A DNA stretch of 60,827 bases from assembly GCF_900659615.1 (NCBI RefSeq), contig NZ_CAACUY010000035.1:1-60827 (forward strand). The letters are read 5' to 3'. The translations under genes were made by a program, and so were the position numbers. The notes under the pieces are model-generated. The model ran no database searches, was not told the DNA's origin, and worked only from the letters and a program-made list of their open reading frames with translations. Shown piece by piece: positions 26,932 to 36,056 of this stretch; the stretch's first letter is position 1; every line of letters starts with the position of its first letter. This DNA is from Actinomadura fibrosa. GTDB taxonomy: Bacteria; Actinomycetota; Actinomycetes; Streptosporangiales; Streptosporangiaceae.

Positions 26932-27525
26932 ATGCTGTTCAGGCGGGAGGTCCTTGAGGGGATCGCGGGCGGGCGGATCGATCGGGTGTTCCGGGTGTGG
27001 GCCAAGCCCCCGGTGCGCACTGGGAGCACTCAACGCACCTGGGCGGGGATCATCGTCATCGACGCGGTCACGGCCGTCACTCCCGAGGAGATCACCGAGG
27101 AGGACGCCCTCCGTTCGGGTTTCGCGGACCGCGCGGCGCTGCTCACCGCCCTGTCCAAGAGCCGCAAGCAGGGCGGCTACCATCGCGTCATGCTCCATCT
27201 GGGCGGCCCCGACCCCCGGTCGGAGCTCGCCGGGAACGCCGATCTGACCGATGAGGAGCTGGCCGGCCTCAAGGCCGCCTTGGACGCCATCGACACCCGC
27301 AGCCGCCGCGGCCCCTGGACCCGCGAGGTCCTCCGCCTCATCGAGGAGCACCCCGGCCTGCGCGCCCTGGACCTGGCCGAACGCCTGGACCGCGACAGGC
27401 TTCCTTTCAAGGCCGACGTCCGCCGCCTCAAGGCCCTCGGGCTCACCGAGAGCCTGGAGACCGGTTACCGCCTCTCCCCACGCGGCGAGGCCCTCATGGC
27501 CTACCTACGGTCCCTGACCGGATGA
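26932..27525 (+). CDS. ASCH-domain protein with C-terminal winged helix
   Basis: 197 aa behind GGGGAGGGG. Residues 1-95 look like an ASCH (PUA-like RNA-binding) domain: LFRREVLEGIAGGRIDRVFR, WAGIIVIDAV, and ITEEDALRSGFADRAALLTAL. Residues about 120-195 resemble a winged helix with LDLAERLDRDRLPFKADVRRLKALGL. The pairing of a nucleic-acid-binding PUA fold with a DNA-binding module suggests regulation or RNA-modification sensing. There is no operon partner. Confidence 0.75.
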   Translation: MLFRREVLEGIAGGRIDRVFRVWAKPPVRTGSTQRTWAGIIVIDAVTAVTPEEITEEDALRSGFADRAALLTALSKSRKQGGYHRVMLHLGGPDPRSELAGNADLTDEELAGLKAALDAIDTRSRRGPWTREVLRLIEEHPGLRALDLAERLDRDRLPFKADVRRLKALGLTESLETGYRLSPRGEALMAYLRSLTG

Positions 27526-27603
27526 TCCATCGGGACGCGGTCACGTGATGCGCCTGAGTTACAGGCCAGTGCGGCGGTGGATTCGAGCTGTAGGGTCCGC
27601 CCC

Positions 27604-27951
27604 ATGACGATCCGCCGTGCCGTGCCGGACATCACGACTGCCGACCAGGCGGCCAGCAGCCGGTTCTACCGGCTTCTGGGCTTCCGCGAGGAGATGAACC
27701 TGGGCTGGGTGGTCAACCTGGTCTCCCCGTCCAATCCGACCGCCCAGGTCATTCTCATGACCCAGGACGCGTCGGCCCCGGTGAATCCGGACATCAGCGT
27801 CGAGGTCGAGGACGTGGACGCCGTCTACGAGGCGGTGCGCGCGACCGGCGCCGAGATCGTCCATCCGCTCTCCGACGAGGAGTGGGGCGTGCGCCGCTTC
27901 TTCGTCCGCGACCCGGACGGCACGGTGGTGAACGTCGTCGGCCACCGCTGA
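27604..27951 (+). CDS. VOC-superfamily (glyoxalase/bleomycin-resistance-like) protein
   Basis: 115 aa, a single VOC module pair: RFYRLLGFREEMNLGW at the N-side and RRFFVRDPDGTVVNVVGH at the C-side with the Glu/His-type metal positions only partly kept. It may bind a small ligand or act in resistance. No partner gene is evident. Confidence 0.77.
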   Translation: MTIRRAVPDITTADQAASSRFYRLLGFREEMNLGWVVNLVSPSNPTAQVILMTQDASAPVNPDISVEVEDVDAVYEAVRATGAEIVHPLSDEEWGVRRFFVRDPDGTVVNVVGHR

Positions 27952-28015
27952 CCCGGCCCGTGGGATCCAGCCGAACTGGGGTGACGCGCCCTAGCCCCCA
28001 ACCCCCTTACCTTGG

Positions 28016-28212
28016 CATCCTGCCTACAGTCGAGAAGGTCCCGAGTTCCCGCACCGCCCTGACGGTGAACGGACGGTGGTCTTCTGCGGCCACTGGGACG
28101 GCGACCCGGCGTCGCTGCCGCTCACCGAAGGGGTCCGGTTGGCGTTCTTCGCGCCCGCAGCGCTCGGCGGGTTGCTGGTCCCGCCGTGGGTGCTGAAGGC
28201 ACTGGACTGCTC
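28016..28212 (+). pseudogene. C-terminal remnant of a NUDIX hydrolase
   Basis: This frame encodes FPHRPDGERTVVF followed by GDPASLPLTEGVRLAFF and VPPWVL, a pattern typical of the C-terminal half of actinobacterial NUDIX proteins. The NUDIX box itself and a start are missing, and an in-frame TAG lies at 27992. The frame then runs into the opposite-strand monooxygenase gene. I read it as a gene relic. Confidence 0.5.
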
Positions 28213-28220
28213 CTGCCCGC

Positions 28221-29468
28221 CTAAGCGTGCGTGTGACCGGTGGTCGGCCGGTCCGCTCGGTCGCGGTCGCCTCCGGAGACCTGGGTGTAACTGGCCACGA
28301 CGGCCTCCAGTTCGGCGGGGGTGATCACGTCCTCGATGCGGTCGAAGCCATCCGGAGCCCGGCGCTCGACCTCCTCGATGACCTGTTCCGGGCCGCCGAG
28401 CCGGTTGCGGAGGACGATCTCGGTGGTGGCGGGCAGGCGGTCGCGCTGGTACGCGAGCAGGGCCTGGGCGGGGTCGGTGTGGGCGGCCAGGTGGGCGCTC
28501 AGGTTCACCGCGTCCAGGATGGCCTGGCCGGCGCCGTTGGAGCCCATCGGGTACATGGGGTGGGCGGCGTCGCCCAGCAGGGTGACCCGGCCGCGCGTCC
28601 AGTACGGGAGGGGATCGCGGTCGCACATGGGGAACTCGAACCGGTCCCGGGTCGACTCGATCATCGCGGCGTGGTCGAACATCTCGCAGGTGAAGCGCTT
28701 GACGTGCGCGGCCAGGGCCGCCGGGTCCGCCGGACGCGTCCAGTCCTGCTCGTCGGGCGGCGGGTCGCCGGGACGGCCGGTCGCGATGCCCATCGCCCAG
28801 TTGGTCAGCCTGGTGCCCGGCTCCGCGCCCGCCGCGATCGGGTACACGACCAGTTTGGCGGTGTTCCCGCCGGCGATCACCATGGTCCGGCCGGTGCCGA
28901 ACGCGGGCAGGTCGGTGGCGCCGCGCCAGGTCATCATGCCGCTCCAGCGCGGTGGACCCTCCTCGGGGAACAGGGTCGACCGGGTGACCGAGTGGATGCC
29001 GTCGGCGCCCACCAGGACGTCCGCGCGTGCGTGCGAGCCGTCGGCGAACCAGGCGGTCACGGCGTCGGCGTCCTGCTCGAAGCCGGTCAGGCGGTGACCG
29101 GTGCGCACCGCGTCCGCGCCGAGCCGCTCCACCACCGCGCGGTGGAGCAGGCCCTGGAGCCGGCCGCGATGCACGCTGATCTGCGGGTGCGCGAACCCGG
29201 CGGCCATCCCGCAGGGCCTGCGCATGATCTCCTGTCCCAGCCGGTGGGTGTAGACCAGCTCGCCGGTGCGCACCCCGATCTCGTCCAGGCCGTCCAGCAG
29301 GCCCACCGCGTCCAGTTCCCGGACCGCGAACGGCAGCGCGTTGATCCCCACACCGAGCTCCCGGATCCGCTCGCCGCGCTCGTAGAGCACGCAGCCGATG
29401 TTCACGGCGTGCAGGCGCAGCGCGGTGAACAGCCCGCCGATCCCGGCTCCGACGATCATGACTTTCAC
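28221..29468 (-). CDS. FAD-dependent monooxygenase (PHBH-like, group A)
   Basis: 415 aa from a GTG overlapping the upstream stop (GTGA). An internal ATG three codons later is possible. It has an FAD dinucleotide motif GAGIGGLFTA near the start, the DG motif GADGIHSVTR, and GDAAHPMYPMGSNGAGQAILD at the ribityl-binding GD site. It resembles salicylate or 3-hydroxybenzoate hydroxylases. It is co-transcribed with a membrane DJ-1-like protein and probably governed by the AraC regulator upstream. Confidence 0.87.
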   Translation of the reverse strand: MKVMIVGAGIGGLFTALRLHAVNIGCVLYERGERIRELGVGINALPFAVRELDAVGLLDGLDEIGVRTGELVYTHRLGQEIMRRPCGMAAGFAHPQISVHRGRLQGLLHRAVVERLGADAVRTGHRLTGFEQDADAVTAWFADGSHARADVLVGADGIHSVTRSTLFPEEGPPRWSGMMTWRGATDLPAFGTGRTMVIAGGNTAKLVVYPIAAGAEPGTRLTNWAMGIATGRPGDPPPDEQDWTRPADPAALAAHVKRFTCEMFDHAAMIESTRDRFEFPMCDRDPLPYWTRGRVTLLGDAAHPMYPMGSNGAGQAILDAVNLSAHLAAHTDPAQALLAYQRDRLPATTEIVLRNRLGGPEQVIEEVERRAPDGFDRIEDVITPAELEAVVASYTQVSGGDRDRADRPTTGHTHA

Positions 29469-30895
29469 GACTTCGCCTCCTCGTCGCCGTCGCCCGGCGA
29501 GCCATCGACCCGGCCGTCCGCGGTTCTCGGACGGAGCGAACGGGTCCTGATCAGCTGTGCGATGACGCGGACGATGGCCAGAGCGGCCACGCCGACCAGG
29601 CCGGAGAGCACGAGACGCAGGGTGGGCGCCCACGGCCACGCCGGGCCGGACGGGCCGCGTCCGGCGTCGGGGTACTCCAGGATCTTGCGGGTCCACCGGG
29701 CCGTGGGCCTGTCGAACGTGCGGGCCAGGGAGCCGAGCACCGGGTCGAACGCGAAGCCCGGCTGCCGGTGCGGGTACTCCAGCGGGACGCCGGCGCGGCG
29801 GGCGGCGGCCGCGATCCCGGCGTCGGGGTTCGCCGCGGCGGCCGTGCCCGGGACCATCAGGCGGTCGACGTCGTCTCCTGTGTCGGCGAGCCGTCTCCGT
29901 GGCAGGAAGGTCAGCCCGTGCCGTGAGCGCACGGTGGCCGTGGACGCGATCGCGACCGTCCGGGCGGCCTTGACCTCGCCGTACGGGCTGAACACCGAGG
30001 CGAGTTCCAGTTCGCCGACGCCGCCGGTGAGCACCACCCCGATCGTGCTGGTGTCCGAGCGGTATCCGAGGTTCAGTATGTGCACGATCGCGTTGGACGG
30101 GGACAGCCGCGACTCGGGCATGCGCGCGGGCGCGCCGGGAGAGTAGTGACGCCACCCGGCGGCCCGAGCGGCCGCGGCGGCGGTGTCCGGGCCGGCCAGC
30201 CGCTCGATCACGCGCAGCGACCCGTCCACCGAGGACAGCAGCCCGCCCGTGGAGATCACGTTTCCGTCGTCGAGGTAGCGGACCCCGCGCCGCCAGCGCA
30301 CCGCGGGATGCGCCCGCCGCAGGCCGGCGAGCCGGTACCAGTGCGTGGTGGCCTCGCGGCCGTCGAAGAGACCGGCGTCGGCGACCAGCCGGGCTCCGGT
30401 GCACACGCTCAGCACCAGTCCCCGGCTCGCGGTACTTCGCAGCCAGGCGACGACGCGCCGATCGCTGTCCTCGTCGGACGGCATCTCCGGCACCACGGTG
30501 ACGTCCGGCGCTTCGCCGCCCAGCCGCCGGTCCAGTTGCGCGAAGTCCAGGTCCGGGACCAGGTCCAGTCCTCCGAGCAGCGGCACGGGACGGCGCTCGG
30601 GCGCGACCGTGTAGACGTTGAACTTCCCCGTGCTCGCCAGGACGTCGTAGGGGACGAGCGTGTCGGCCACGTTGGCACCTGCGTTGCCCACCACGATCGC
30701 GACGGTGGGCTTGCCCGGAACATGCGCGGGCGGAGCCACGGCGGGGAGGCGCCCGACGTCCGGTGGCACGTACCGGTAGGAGGCGAAACTCCGTGCGCTG
30801 ATGAGGAACTCAACGCTCGGGACGAGGAGGAAGGCCACGAGGACGATCAATCCGCGGCCGAGAACCCGCAGGACGCGCGCGCCCCGTACCTTCAT
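29465..30895 (-). CDS. Membrane-anchored DJ-1/PfpI-family protein
   Basis: 476 aa. The start at 30895 was chosen for AGGTGA seven bases upstream and the basic-hydrophobic N-terminus (TM about 13-32). Residues 63-270 form a DJ-1/PfpI domain with Cys165 in SVCTGARLVADAG and the ATTHW segment typical of GATase1-like regulators. A second, weaker DJ-1-like segment lies at about 300-400 without the Cys, and a second TM at about 427-446. The domains are probably outside the cell or between two anchors. Its role with the monooxygenase is unknown. Confidence 0.72.
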   Translation of the reverse strand: MKVRGARVLRVLGRGLIVLVAFLLVPSVEFLISARSFASYRYVPPDVGRLPAVAPPAHVPGKPTVAIVVGNAGANVADTLVPYDVLASTGKFNVYTVAPERRPVPLLGGLDLVPDLDFAQLDRRLGGEAPDVTVVPEMPSDEDSDRRVVAWLRSTASRGLVLSVCTGARLVADAGLFDGREATTHWYRLAGLRRAHPAVRWRRGVRYLDDGNVISTGGLLSSVDGSLRVIERLAGPDTAAAAARAAGWRHYSPGAPARMPESRLSPSNAIVHILNLGYRSDTSTIGVVLTGGVGELELASVFSPYGEVKAARTVAIASTATVRSRHGLTFLPRRRLADTGDDVDRLMVPGTAAAANPDAGIAAAARRAGVPLEYPHRQPGFAFDPVLGSLARTFDRPTARWTRKILEYPDAGRGPSGPAWPWAPTLRLVLSGLVGVAALAIVRVIAQLIRTRSLRPRTADGRVDGSPGDGDEEAKS

Positions 30896-30997
30896 CACGA
30901 CGTCACCTGTCCGCATTGACCCCGCTCCTAGGGACCGGCCGCAGCTCGGCCGTGCTCCCACGAGCGTGCAGGCCGCGGCCGGCACTGTCGTTGCCTC

Positions 30998-31993
30998 TCA
31001 GCGCACTCCTGTTGCGCCTGGGCGCACTGTCGCGCATTCGTGGCGGAACTGGCGCGGCGAAAGGCCATAAGCGGTGCGGAAGGCCCGGCTGAAGTGCGCG
31101 GAATCGGTGAACCCCCAGCGAGCCGCGATCGCGTTGATCGGCTGCTCCGCCAGGCCGGGATCGGCCAGATCGCGATGGCACGACTCCAGGCGGCGCTCGC
31201 GGATCCAGCCGGCGACGGTGTGCCCGTCCTGCTGGAACAGCTTGTGCAGGTAGCGCAGGGAGATGTGGTGAGCCGCGGCGATGGCGGGAGGAGTCAGATC
31301 CGCGTCGCCCAGGTTCTTCTGGATGAAGACGTGGATCCGCGCCGTCAGCGCTCGCCGTCTCGTCGGACAGGGCACAGCGCTCGGAACGTCCAGCGCGTCG
31401 CCCAGCGCCGCGGTCAGCACGTCGACGGCCAGCGTGGACAGCCGGATGGTCTCGGCCGCGCTGAGCTCGTCCAGGTGCCGGGCCAGTTGCAGCATGAACT
31501 GCGAGGACAGCGCACCGACGCCCCGGTCGCCCGGGATGCGGACCGTGCTCAGCCGCCGCAGGTCCTTCTCCGGCAACGGCAGCAGCGTGCGCGGGAACCG
31601 CAGCAGCAGTACCCGGCTCTCCGGGACGTCCGGAGCGAACTCGCTCAGGTAGGGCCGCGACGTGTCGTACAGCATCAGGTCCCCGACGACCAGATCCACA
31701 CGCCCGCCGTCCTGCTCCTTCATGCCGCCGCCGCGCACGATGCAGCCCAGCTTGAACACCTCGGGATCGGACTGGCGGATGAGCTTGGGCGTGCGGAGGA
31801 TCGTGTGCGGCATCGTGGTGATCAGCGTCGCCTGCACCGGACCGAAGTCGCTGATCCCGACCTGTGCCTGGAACCGGTGCTCCAGCCCCGGATCGCAGCG
31901 CAGGTCATAGGGCGCCCATAACTTGCCGTTCAGCTCATGCCAGAAGGCGAATCGCTCTTTCGCCGGAACGTCGGCGGTTCTGATCGTTTCCAT
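30998..31993 (-). CDS. AraC-family regulator with AraC_binding_2-type sensor
   Basis: 331 aa from ATG 31993 (METIRTADVPAKERFAFWHEL). The N-terminal half matches the sensor type found in NphR/FeaR-like activators. The C-terminal two HTH motifs (about 225-325) include LTPPAIAAAHHISLRYLHKLF and INAIAARWGFTDSAHFSRAF. It lies upstream of, and on the same strand as, the DJ-1 and monooxygenase genes, which it may activate. Confidence 0.86.
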   Translation of the reverse strand: METIRTADVPAKERFAFWHELNGKLWAPYDLRCDPGLEHRFQAQVGISDFGPVQATLITTMPHTILRTPKLIRQSDPEVFKLGCIVRGGGMKEQDGGRVDLVVGDLMLYDTSRPYLSEFAPDVPESRVLLLRFPRTLLPLPEKDLRRLSTVRIPGDRGVGALSSQFMLQLARHLDELSAAETIRLSTLAVDVLTAALGDALDVPSAVPCPTRRRALTARIHVFIQKNLGDADLTPPAIAAAHHISLRYLHKLFQQDGHTVAGWIRERRLESCHRDLADPGLAEQPINAIAARWGFTDSAHFSRAFRTAYGLSPRQFRHECATVRPGATGVR

Positions 31994-32458
31994 GCCCCAC
32001 TCACGTGTGTCGTCGGCGCGGGGCCGAACCAGGATCACCCGGCCGCACCGCGAACGCAACCCTCACGCTCCCGGGCTCACCGGCGAGACGTCGGACGTGA
32101 CGATCCTGCGGCTCCGCTTTGCACACCCGCCCGCCGAAGCCCGAACGCACCGTCCTCCATAACGGCGCCATAGGTGCGCGGGCTGCGGGCGCTTCACGAG
32201 AACCGTTCCCACGCGCGCGTCCCGAGTGCTGCGGCGGCGGGGCTGACACCTGCCTTCCGGCGGTTGTGCCACGTCCAGCTCGCCACCGTTTTTGGACGGG
32301 CCCGCACGACGGGGCCGCAGAGCGCCAGGTGATGGGCCGGCGCCCTGCGGCGTGTGGAGCACCGGGTCATACCACCGCAGGGGCGGGGATTTCCGGGACT
32401 CCGGTGAGTCGCTCACCCGGGCGTTCTCCGGGTGCCGGCGTGGAAGACGCCCTGAGGG
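31994..32458. other. Intergenic region, no gene recognised
   Basis: About 465 bp between the AraC gene and the small minus-strand frame at 32459. Open frames on both strands lack domains. No clear repeat was seen. Confidence 0.45.
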
Positions 32459-32782
32459 TCAACTGCGGGCGAAGGAGTAGATGAGCAGCTCCGCGTTGGT
32501 GTGGTACTTCGGGACCACCTTGCCCTGGCCGGAGCAGTTGATGGCGGGGAAGAAGATCAGGTCCCGGTCGCTGCGGTTGGCGACGGACTCGAAGCCGGGC
32601 TGGCCGGGACCGACGGTGAAGCAGATGCCGTAGTTGGTGGGTGCCGGGGTGTCGCAGGCCGGTGGTGTCTGCAGAGGCTTGCGGTACAGGCGCAGCGTCC
32701 CGCCGTTGCAGGTGAAGTGGTGGATCGGGCCACGTGCGGCGGCGCCGCGGTGAGCGTCCTGGGATGCCCGCGAGACCCGCAA
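32459..32782 (-). CDS. Small hypothetical protein, possibly a truncated secreted protein
   Basis: A frame of 107 aa. The part from about residue 20 (IHHFTCNGGTLRLYRKPL, then CDTP, GICFTVGPGQPGFESV, and FFPAINCSGQGK) has four Cys and looks like a small beta-rich extracellular domain. No signal peptide is present in frame, and its 5' end overlaps the divergent HTH gene by 19 bp. It may be a relic or start further inside. No family is recognised. Confidence 0.4.
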   Translation of the reverse strand: MRVSRASQDAHRGAAARGPIHHFTCNGGTLRLYRKPLQTPPACDTPAPTNYGICFTVGPGQPGFESVANRSDRDLIFFPAINCSGQGKVVPKYHTNAELLIYSFARS

Positions 32783-33561
32783 AACGTGAGTTCGACCTAC
32801 TGCGCCGGGCCGGAGGCCGCCGCCGGGGCAAGCACCGACTCTCCCTCTCCGACCTGGTCACCCTGGTACGCCGCCGCCACGGCACCGAAGTCCCCCGCAG
32901 CACGCTCGACAACTACCTCAGTGGCCGCACGCTGCCTCCACCGGCGGTGTACGACGCCATCCTCCTGGCCCTGGACGTCGAGCCCGCCACGTTGCGGCTC
33001 TGGGGCGACGCATGGGACCGGCTCGATGAAGCCCGGCGCACAGTCCCGCGGACAGCGCCGCGCGATGGCAGCGCCAGCGCCAGCGCCTCGCCCCTTCCCC
33101 TCCTTGAAGCCGAGAGCCCGGCGCCCCCATCCCAGCCCGGCTCCACCCACTCCCCTCGTCCGTCCCGGTCCGTCTCGTTCCGGCGGAGATACGTAGTGAC
33201 CGGTGCGGTGGCGGTACTCGCCTCGACCGCCACAACGACGGCGCTGGTCATCTCCATGTCCGGCCGGCCCCGGCCGACGTCCGCCAGCCCACCGGAACTG
33301 GCCGAGTGCGCCTACAAGCCCGTAGGCGAGATCATCCGGGTGCACCCGACACCCACGTTCGACACCGACCGCGGCTTCGAGACGATCAACGACGTCCACC
33401 AGACGATCATCGGATCCTGCCGTCCCACCCGGGCCGAGCCCGGAACCCGGACGTGCGGCGTCGGTGCCGTCCCGGTGAACACCTGGATCCGGGTCCGCTC
33501 CCCCTACACGGGGTGGATCTTCGAACCCTGCCTGCGCCTGAAGGTCGACCACCCTCGATGA
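32764..33561 (+). CDS. HTH membrane protein with extracellular SH3-like domain
   Basis: 265 aa. The N-terminal part (24-85) is an XRE-like helix-turn-helix (LSLSDLVTLVRRRHG, STLDNYLSGRTLPPP). A Ser/Pro-rich linker precedes a single TM (about 143-165). The outer domain has Cys182 and three further Cys, and it ends with VNTWIRVRSPYTGWIFEPCL, an SH3b-like pattern. It could couple cell-wall or ligand sensing to DNA binding. The start at 32764 was chosen over 32734 because the HTH spacing fits. Confidence 0.7.
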   Translation: MPARPAKREFDLLRRAGGRRRGKHRLSLSDLVTLVRRRHGTEVPRSTLDNYLSGRTLPPPAVYDAILLALDVEPATLRLWGDAWDRLDEARRTVPRTAPRDGSASASASPLPLLEAESPAPPSQPGSTHSPRPSRSVSFRRRYVVTGAVAVLASTATTTALVISMSGRPRPTSASPPELAECAYKPVGEIIRVHPTPTFDTDRGFETINDVHQTIIGSCRPTRAEPGTRTCGVGAVPVNTWIRVRSPYTGWIFEPCLRLKVDHPR

Positions 33562-33696
33562 GCTGTTTCAGAGGGGCCACAGGCTTCGCCAACCAACCAA
33601 TTCCCGGGCGGCGCTCGACCGGCTTCAGATTGGCGCGGTGCTCGCTTTGAGCCGACAGCTGGCCGACCCGCACGGCGACGCTGATCGGTCGCGCGG

Positions 33697-34941
33697 TCAT
33701 GCCGATACCGGCGTGGCGGCGGACTGCTGTGGAGTCGGCGCGCGGAGCTGCCGGACCTGGGGGGACAGCAGTGCCGCCGCGGTGGCGGCCAGGATGAGAG
33801 CGGCGGCCGCGGTGGCGGTGATCGAGAGGCCGACCGCGGTGGTGAGGGGCCCAGCGATCAGGAGCCCGAGCGGGGCCAGGGCGAGCACGCCGAGCAGGTC
33901 CCAGCTGGCGACCCGCGACAGCGCGTCGGCCGGGACATCGTTCTGGACGGTGGTGGACCACAGCACTCCGAAGGTCGTCTGGCAGACGCCCGCACCGAGC
34001 ATCGTCGCGGCGACCAGCGGCCAGGGGACGTCCAGGCCGACGCACAGCATCGGGCCGGCCAAGGGGGCGGTGGCCAGCACGGCGACCAGGATCGGCCGCT
34101 CGGGGTGGAGCCTGGCGGCCAGGGCGCCGCCGAGCAGGGTCCCCAGAGCCTGGCAGCCGGCCATGATGCCCCAGGCTCGCGAGCCGCCGTTGCCGTGGTC
34201 GGCGAACAGCGGGCCGATCACGCCGGCATAGGCAGTGGTCGCGGCGACCACTGCGGTGTATTGCAGGGTGATGACCCACAGCCACTGCCGGGCGGTGAAC
34301 TCGCGCCATCCCTGGCGCAGCTCAGCCGCCAGCGGCGCCTTGTGGCGGGTGCGGGGCGGCAGCCGAAGCCGCGAGAGCAGGACTGCGGAGGCGGCGAAGG
34401 AGACGGCGTTGGCCGCGGCCGCCCACGCCGGGCCCACGGTGGCCACGGTGACGCCGGAGACCGCCAGCCCGAGGATCAGGCCGGTGGACGTGGATTGGCG
34501 CAACACCGCGTTGGCGGCCGGGCGCCGGTCCCCGGCGACCAGGTCGGCGACGATGCCCTCGGCGGCCGGGGTGAACATCGCGGTGGCCACGCCGCTGCAG
34601 ACCGCGAGCGCGGAGATCAGGGCGAGCGGCGCGGACCCGGCGGTGAAGCAGACCGCCAGCCCGGTCCAGGTCACGGCGGACAGCAGATCGGCGCTGATCA
34701 GGACGGTGCGGCGGGGGAACCGGTCACCGGCCACTCCCCCGGCCAGCACCAGCAGCAGTTGCGGCAGGGCCTGGCAGGCGAGCGCGACCGACAGCCCGCC
34801 GGGCCCGTACCCCAGGTGGAGCGTGCCCCAGGCGAGCGCGACCCGCCCGAACCCGTTGCCGGTGGTGGAGACCCCGCGCGCTATGAACAGCGGCGCGACG
34901 GCGGGATCTTTGAGGACGCCGAGCAGAGTGGGTCTGGGCAC
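33697..34941 (-). CDS. MFS transporter, EntS-like exporter group
   Basis: 414 aa from GTG. About 12 hydrophobic segments. The loop AGDRFPRR after segment 2 matches the MFS GxxxDRxGRR signature. The sequence resembles enterobactin-exporter-like and macrolide-efflux-like permeases (ARGVSTTGNGFGRVALAW at the start). The substrate is unknown. It lies tail to tail with the HTH membrane gene and head upstream of the methyltransferase end. Confidence 0.82.
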   Translation of the reverse strand: MPRPTLLGVLKDPAVAPLFIARGVSTTGNGFGRVALAWGTLHLGYGPGGLSVALACQALPQLLLVLAGGVAGDRFPRRTVLISADLLSAVTWTGLAVCFTAGSAPLALISALAVCSGVATAMFTPAAEGIVADLVAGDRRPAANAVLRQSTSTGLILGLAVSGVTVATVGPAWAAAANAVSFAASAVLLSRLRLPPRTRHKAPLAAELRQGWREFTARQWLWVITLQYTAVVAATTAYAGVIGPLFADHGNGGSRAWGIMAGCQALGTLLGGALAARLHPERPILVAVLATAPLAGPMLCVGLDVPWPLVAATMLGAGVCQTTFGVLWSTTVQNDVPADALSRVASWDLLGVLALAPLGLLIAGPLTTAVGLSITATAAAALILAATAAALLSPQVRQLRAPTPQQSAATPVSA

Positions 34942-35210
34942 GGGGCGGGACGCTACGGCACCCGGGGCCCGCCGCGCCCGGCGTCACCCTCGACGGTTAT
35001 CGATGTGACACGCTCGATCACGCCCACCATAGCCCGCCACCTTTACATTGTAGATTCCGAACAGCGGTCTCCGCCGGGCGGCGGTCTCCACGACCTTCAG
35101 AACAGGGATCGCCACTCGCAAGGGCGCCAGGCGTTGCTGGTGCTTCTCACAGCCGCAACCATTCACCGCCTAGCCCCTGAAGAGGTGAGGTCGCCGGACG
35201 TGGCGTTCGC

Positions 35211-36056
35211 TCAGGTGACCCGCGCGGCCACCAGGGTCTCGAAGGTGTAGGGCCGCAGCCCATCGGTACGGCCGGCGAAGTACCGCTGCTGGAGGTCCGC
35301 ACGTGCGGGATGGTCCACGACCTTCAGCCCGCACCGGCTGATCAGCCTCTCGATCTCGATCACCGGCCAGCCGGGCTGAAGAGGCTCGCCGGCGGAAGCC
35401 GCGATCGGCGTGTAGATCCGGGCGAACTCCGTCCCCACGTCGTCCAGCGCACAGTCCTCGGCCCGGTAGGAGAACACCACCTCGGACCCGGGAGCGGCCG
35501 CCGCGATCGTGCGCAACGTCGACTCGATCGCCCGCGCCGTCAGGTAGGGAGCGACACCCGTCCAGCAGAACAGCGCCGGCTGCGCCCAGTCGAACCCGGC
35601 CGCGCCCAGAGCATCCCGAACCGTTTCGGCCTCGAAATCGACCGGCACGAACACCTGCGAGTCGCTGAGCGGCAAGCCGAGCTCCCTGACCCGCTCCAGC
35701 TTCCATGCCTGGGACGCGGGATGATCAACCTCGAACACCGTCAGCGAGCCGAGCAGGTCCGGCCGCCGCCACGCGAACGAGTCGAGTCCCGCGCCGAGGA
35801 TCACGTACTGCGTGAAGGCGCCGGCGGCCAGCCGGTCCTCGGCGTACCGGCTGCGGGTGCAGACAGCCGTCCGGGACTCACGACGGACCGGGCCGGGGAA
35901 CAGCGGATCGAACCGGTCTTGCAGCTCCCGCCACACCGGGCCGACAAGCACCAGGGCCAGCACATCATCCAGTACCCACGGCGACACCGTCTCCAGGCGA
36001 AACAGTCCACGCGACACGGCCGCGAACATCGCCGTCCTGCTCGGCGCGCCGTCCAT
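35211..36056 (-). CDS. SAM-dependent methyltransferase, LCMT/TIGR00027 type
   Basis: 281 aa. The ATG at 36056 was selected for GAGGAGG just upstream. It starts PSRTAMFAAVSRG and has SRYAEDRLAAG, followed by the SAM-binding VILGAGLDSFAWR and FEVDHPASQAWK, all typical of leucine-carboxyl-methyltransferase-like O-methyltransferases common in actinomycetes (often polyketide or unknown acid substrates). It is monocistronic. Confidence 0.85.
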   Translation of the reverse strand: MDGAPSRTAMFAAVSRGLFRLETVSPWVLDDVLALVLVGPVWRELQDRFDPLFPGPVRRESRTAVCTRSRYAEDRLAAGAFTQYVILGAGLDSFAWRRPDLLGSLTVFEVDHPASQAWKLERVRELGLPLSDSQVFVPVDFEAETVRDALGAAGFDWAQPALFCWTGVAPYLTARAIESTLRTIAAAAPGSEVVFSYRAEDCALDDVGTEFARIYTPIAASAGEPLQPGWPVIEIERLISRCGLKVVDHPARADLQQRYFAGRTDGLRPYTFETLVAARVT

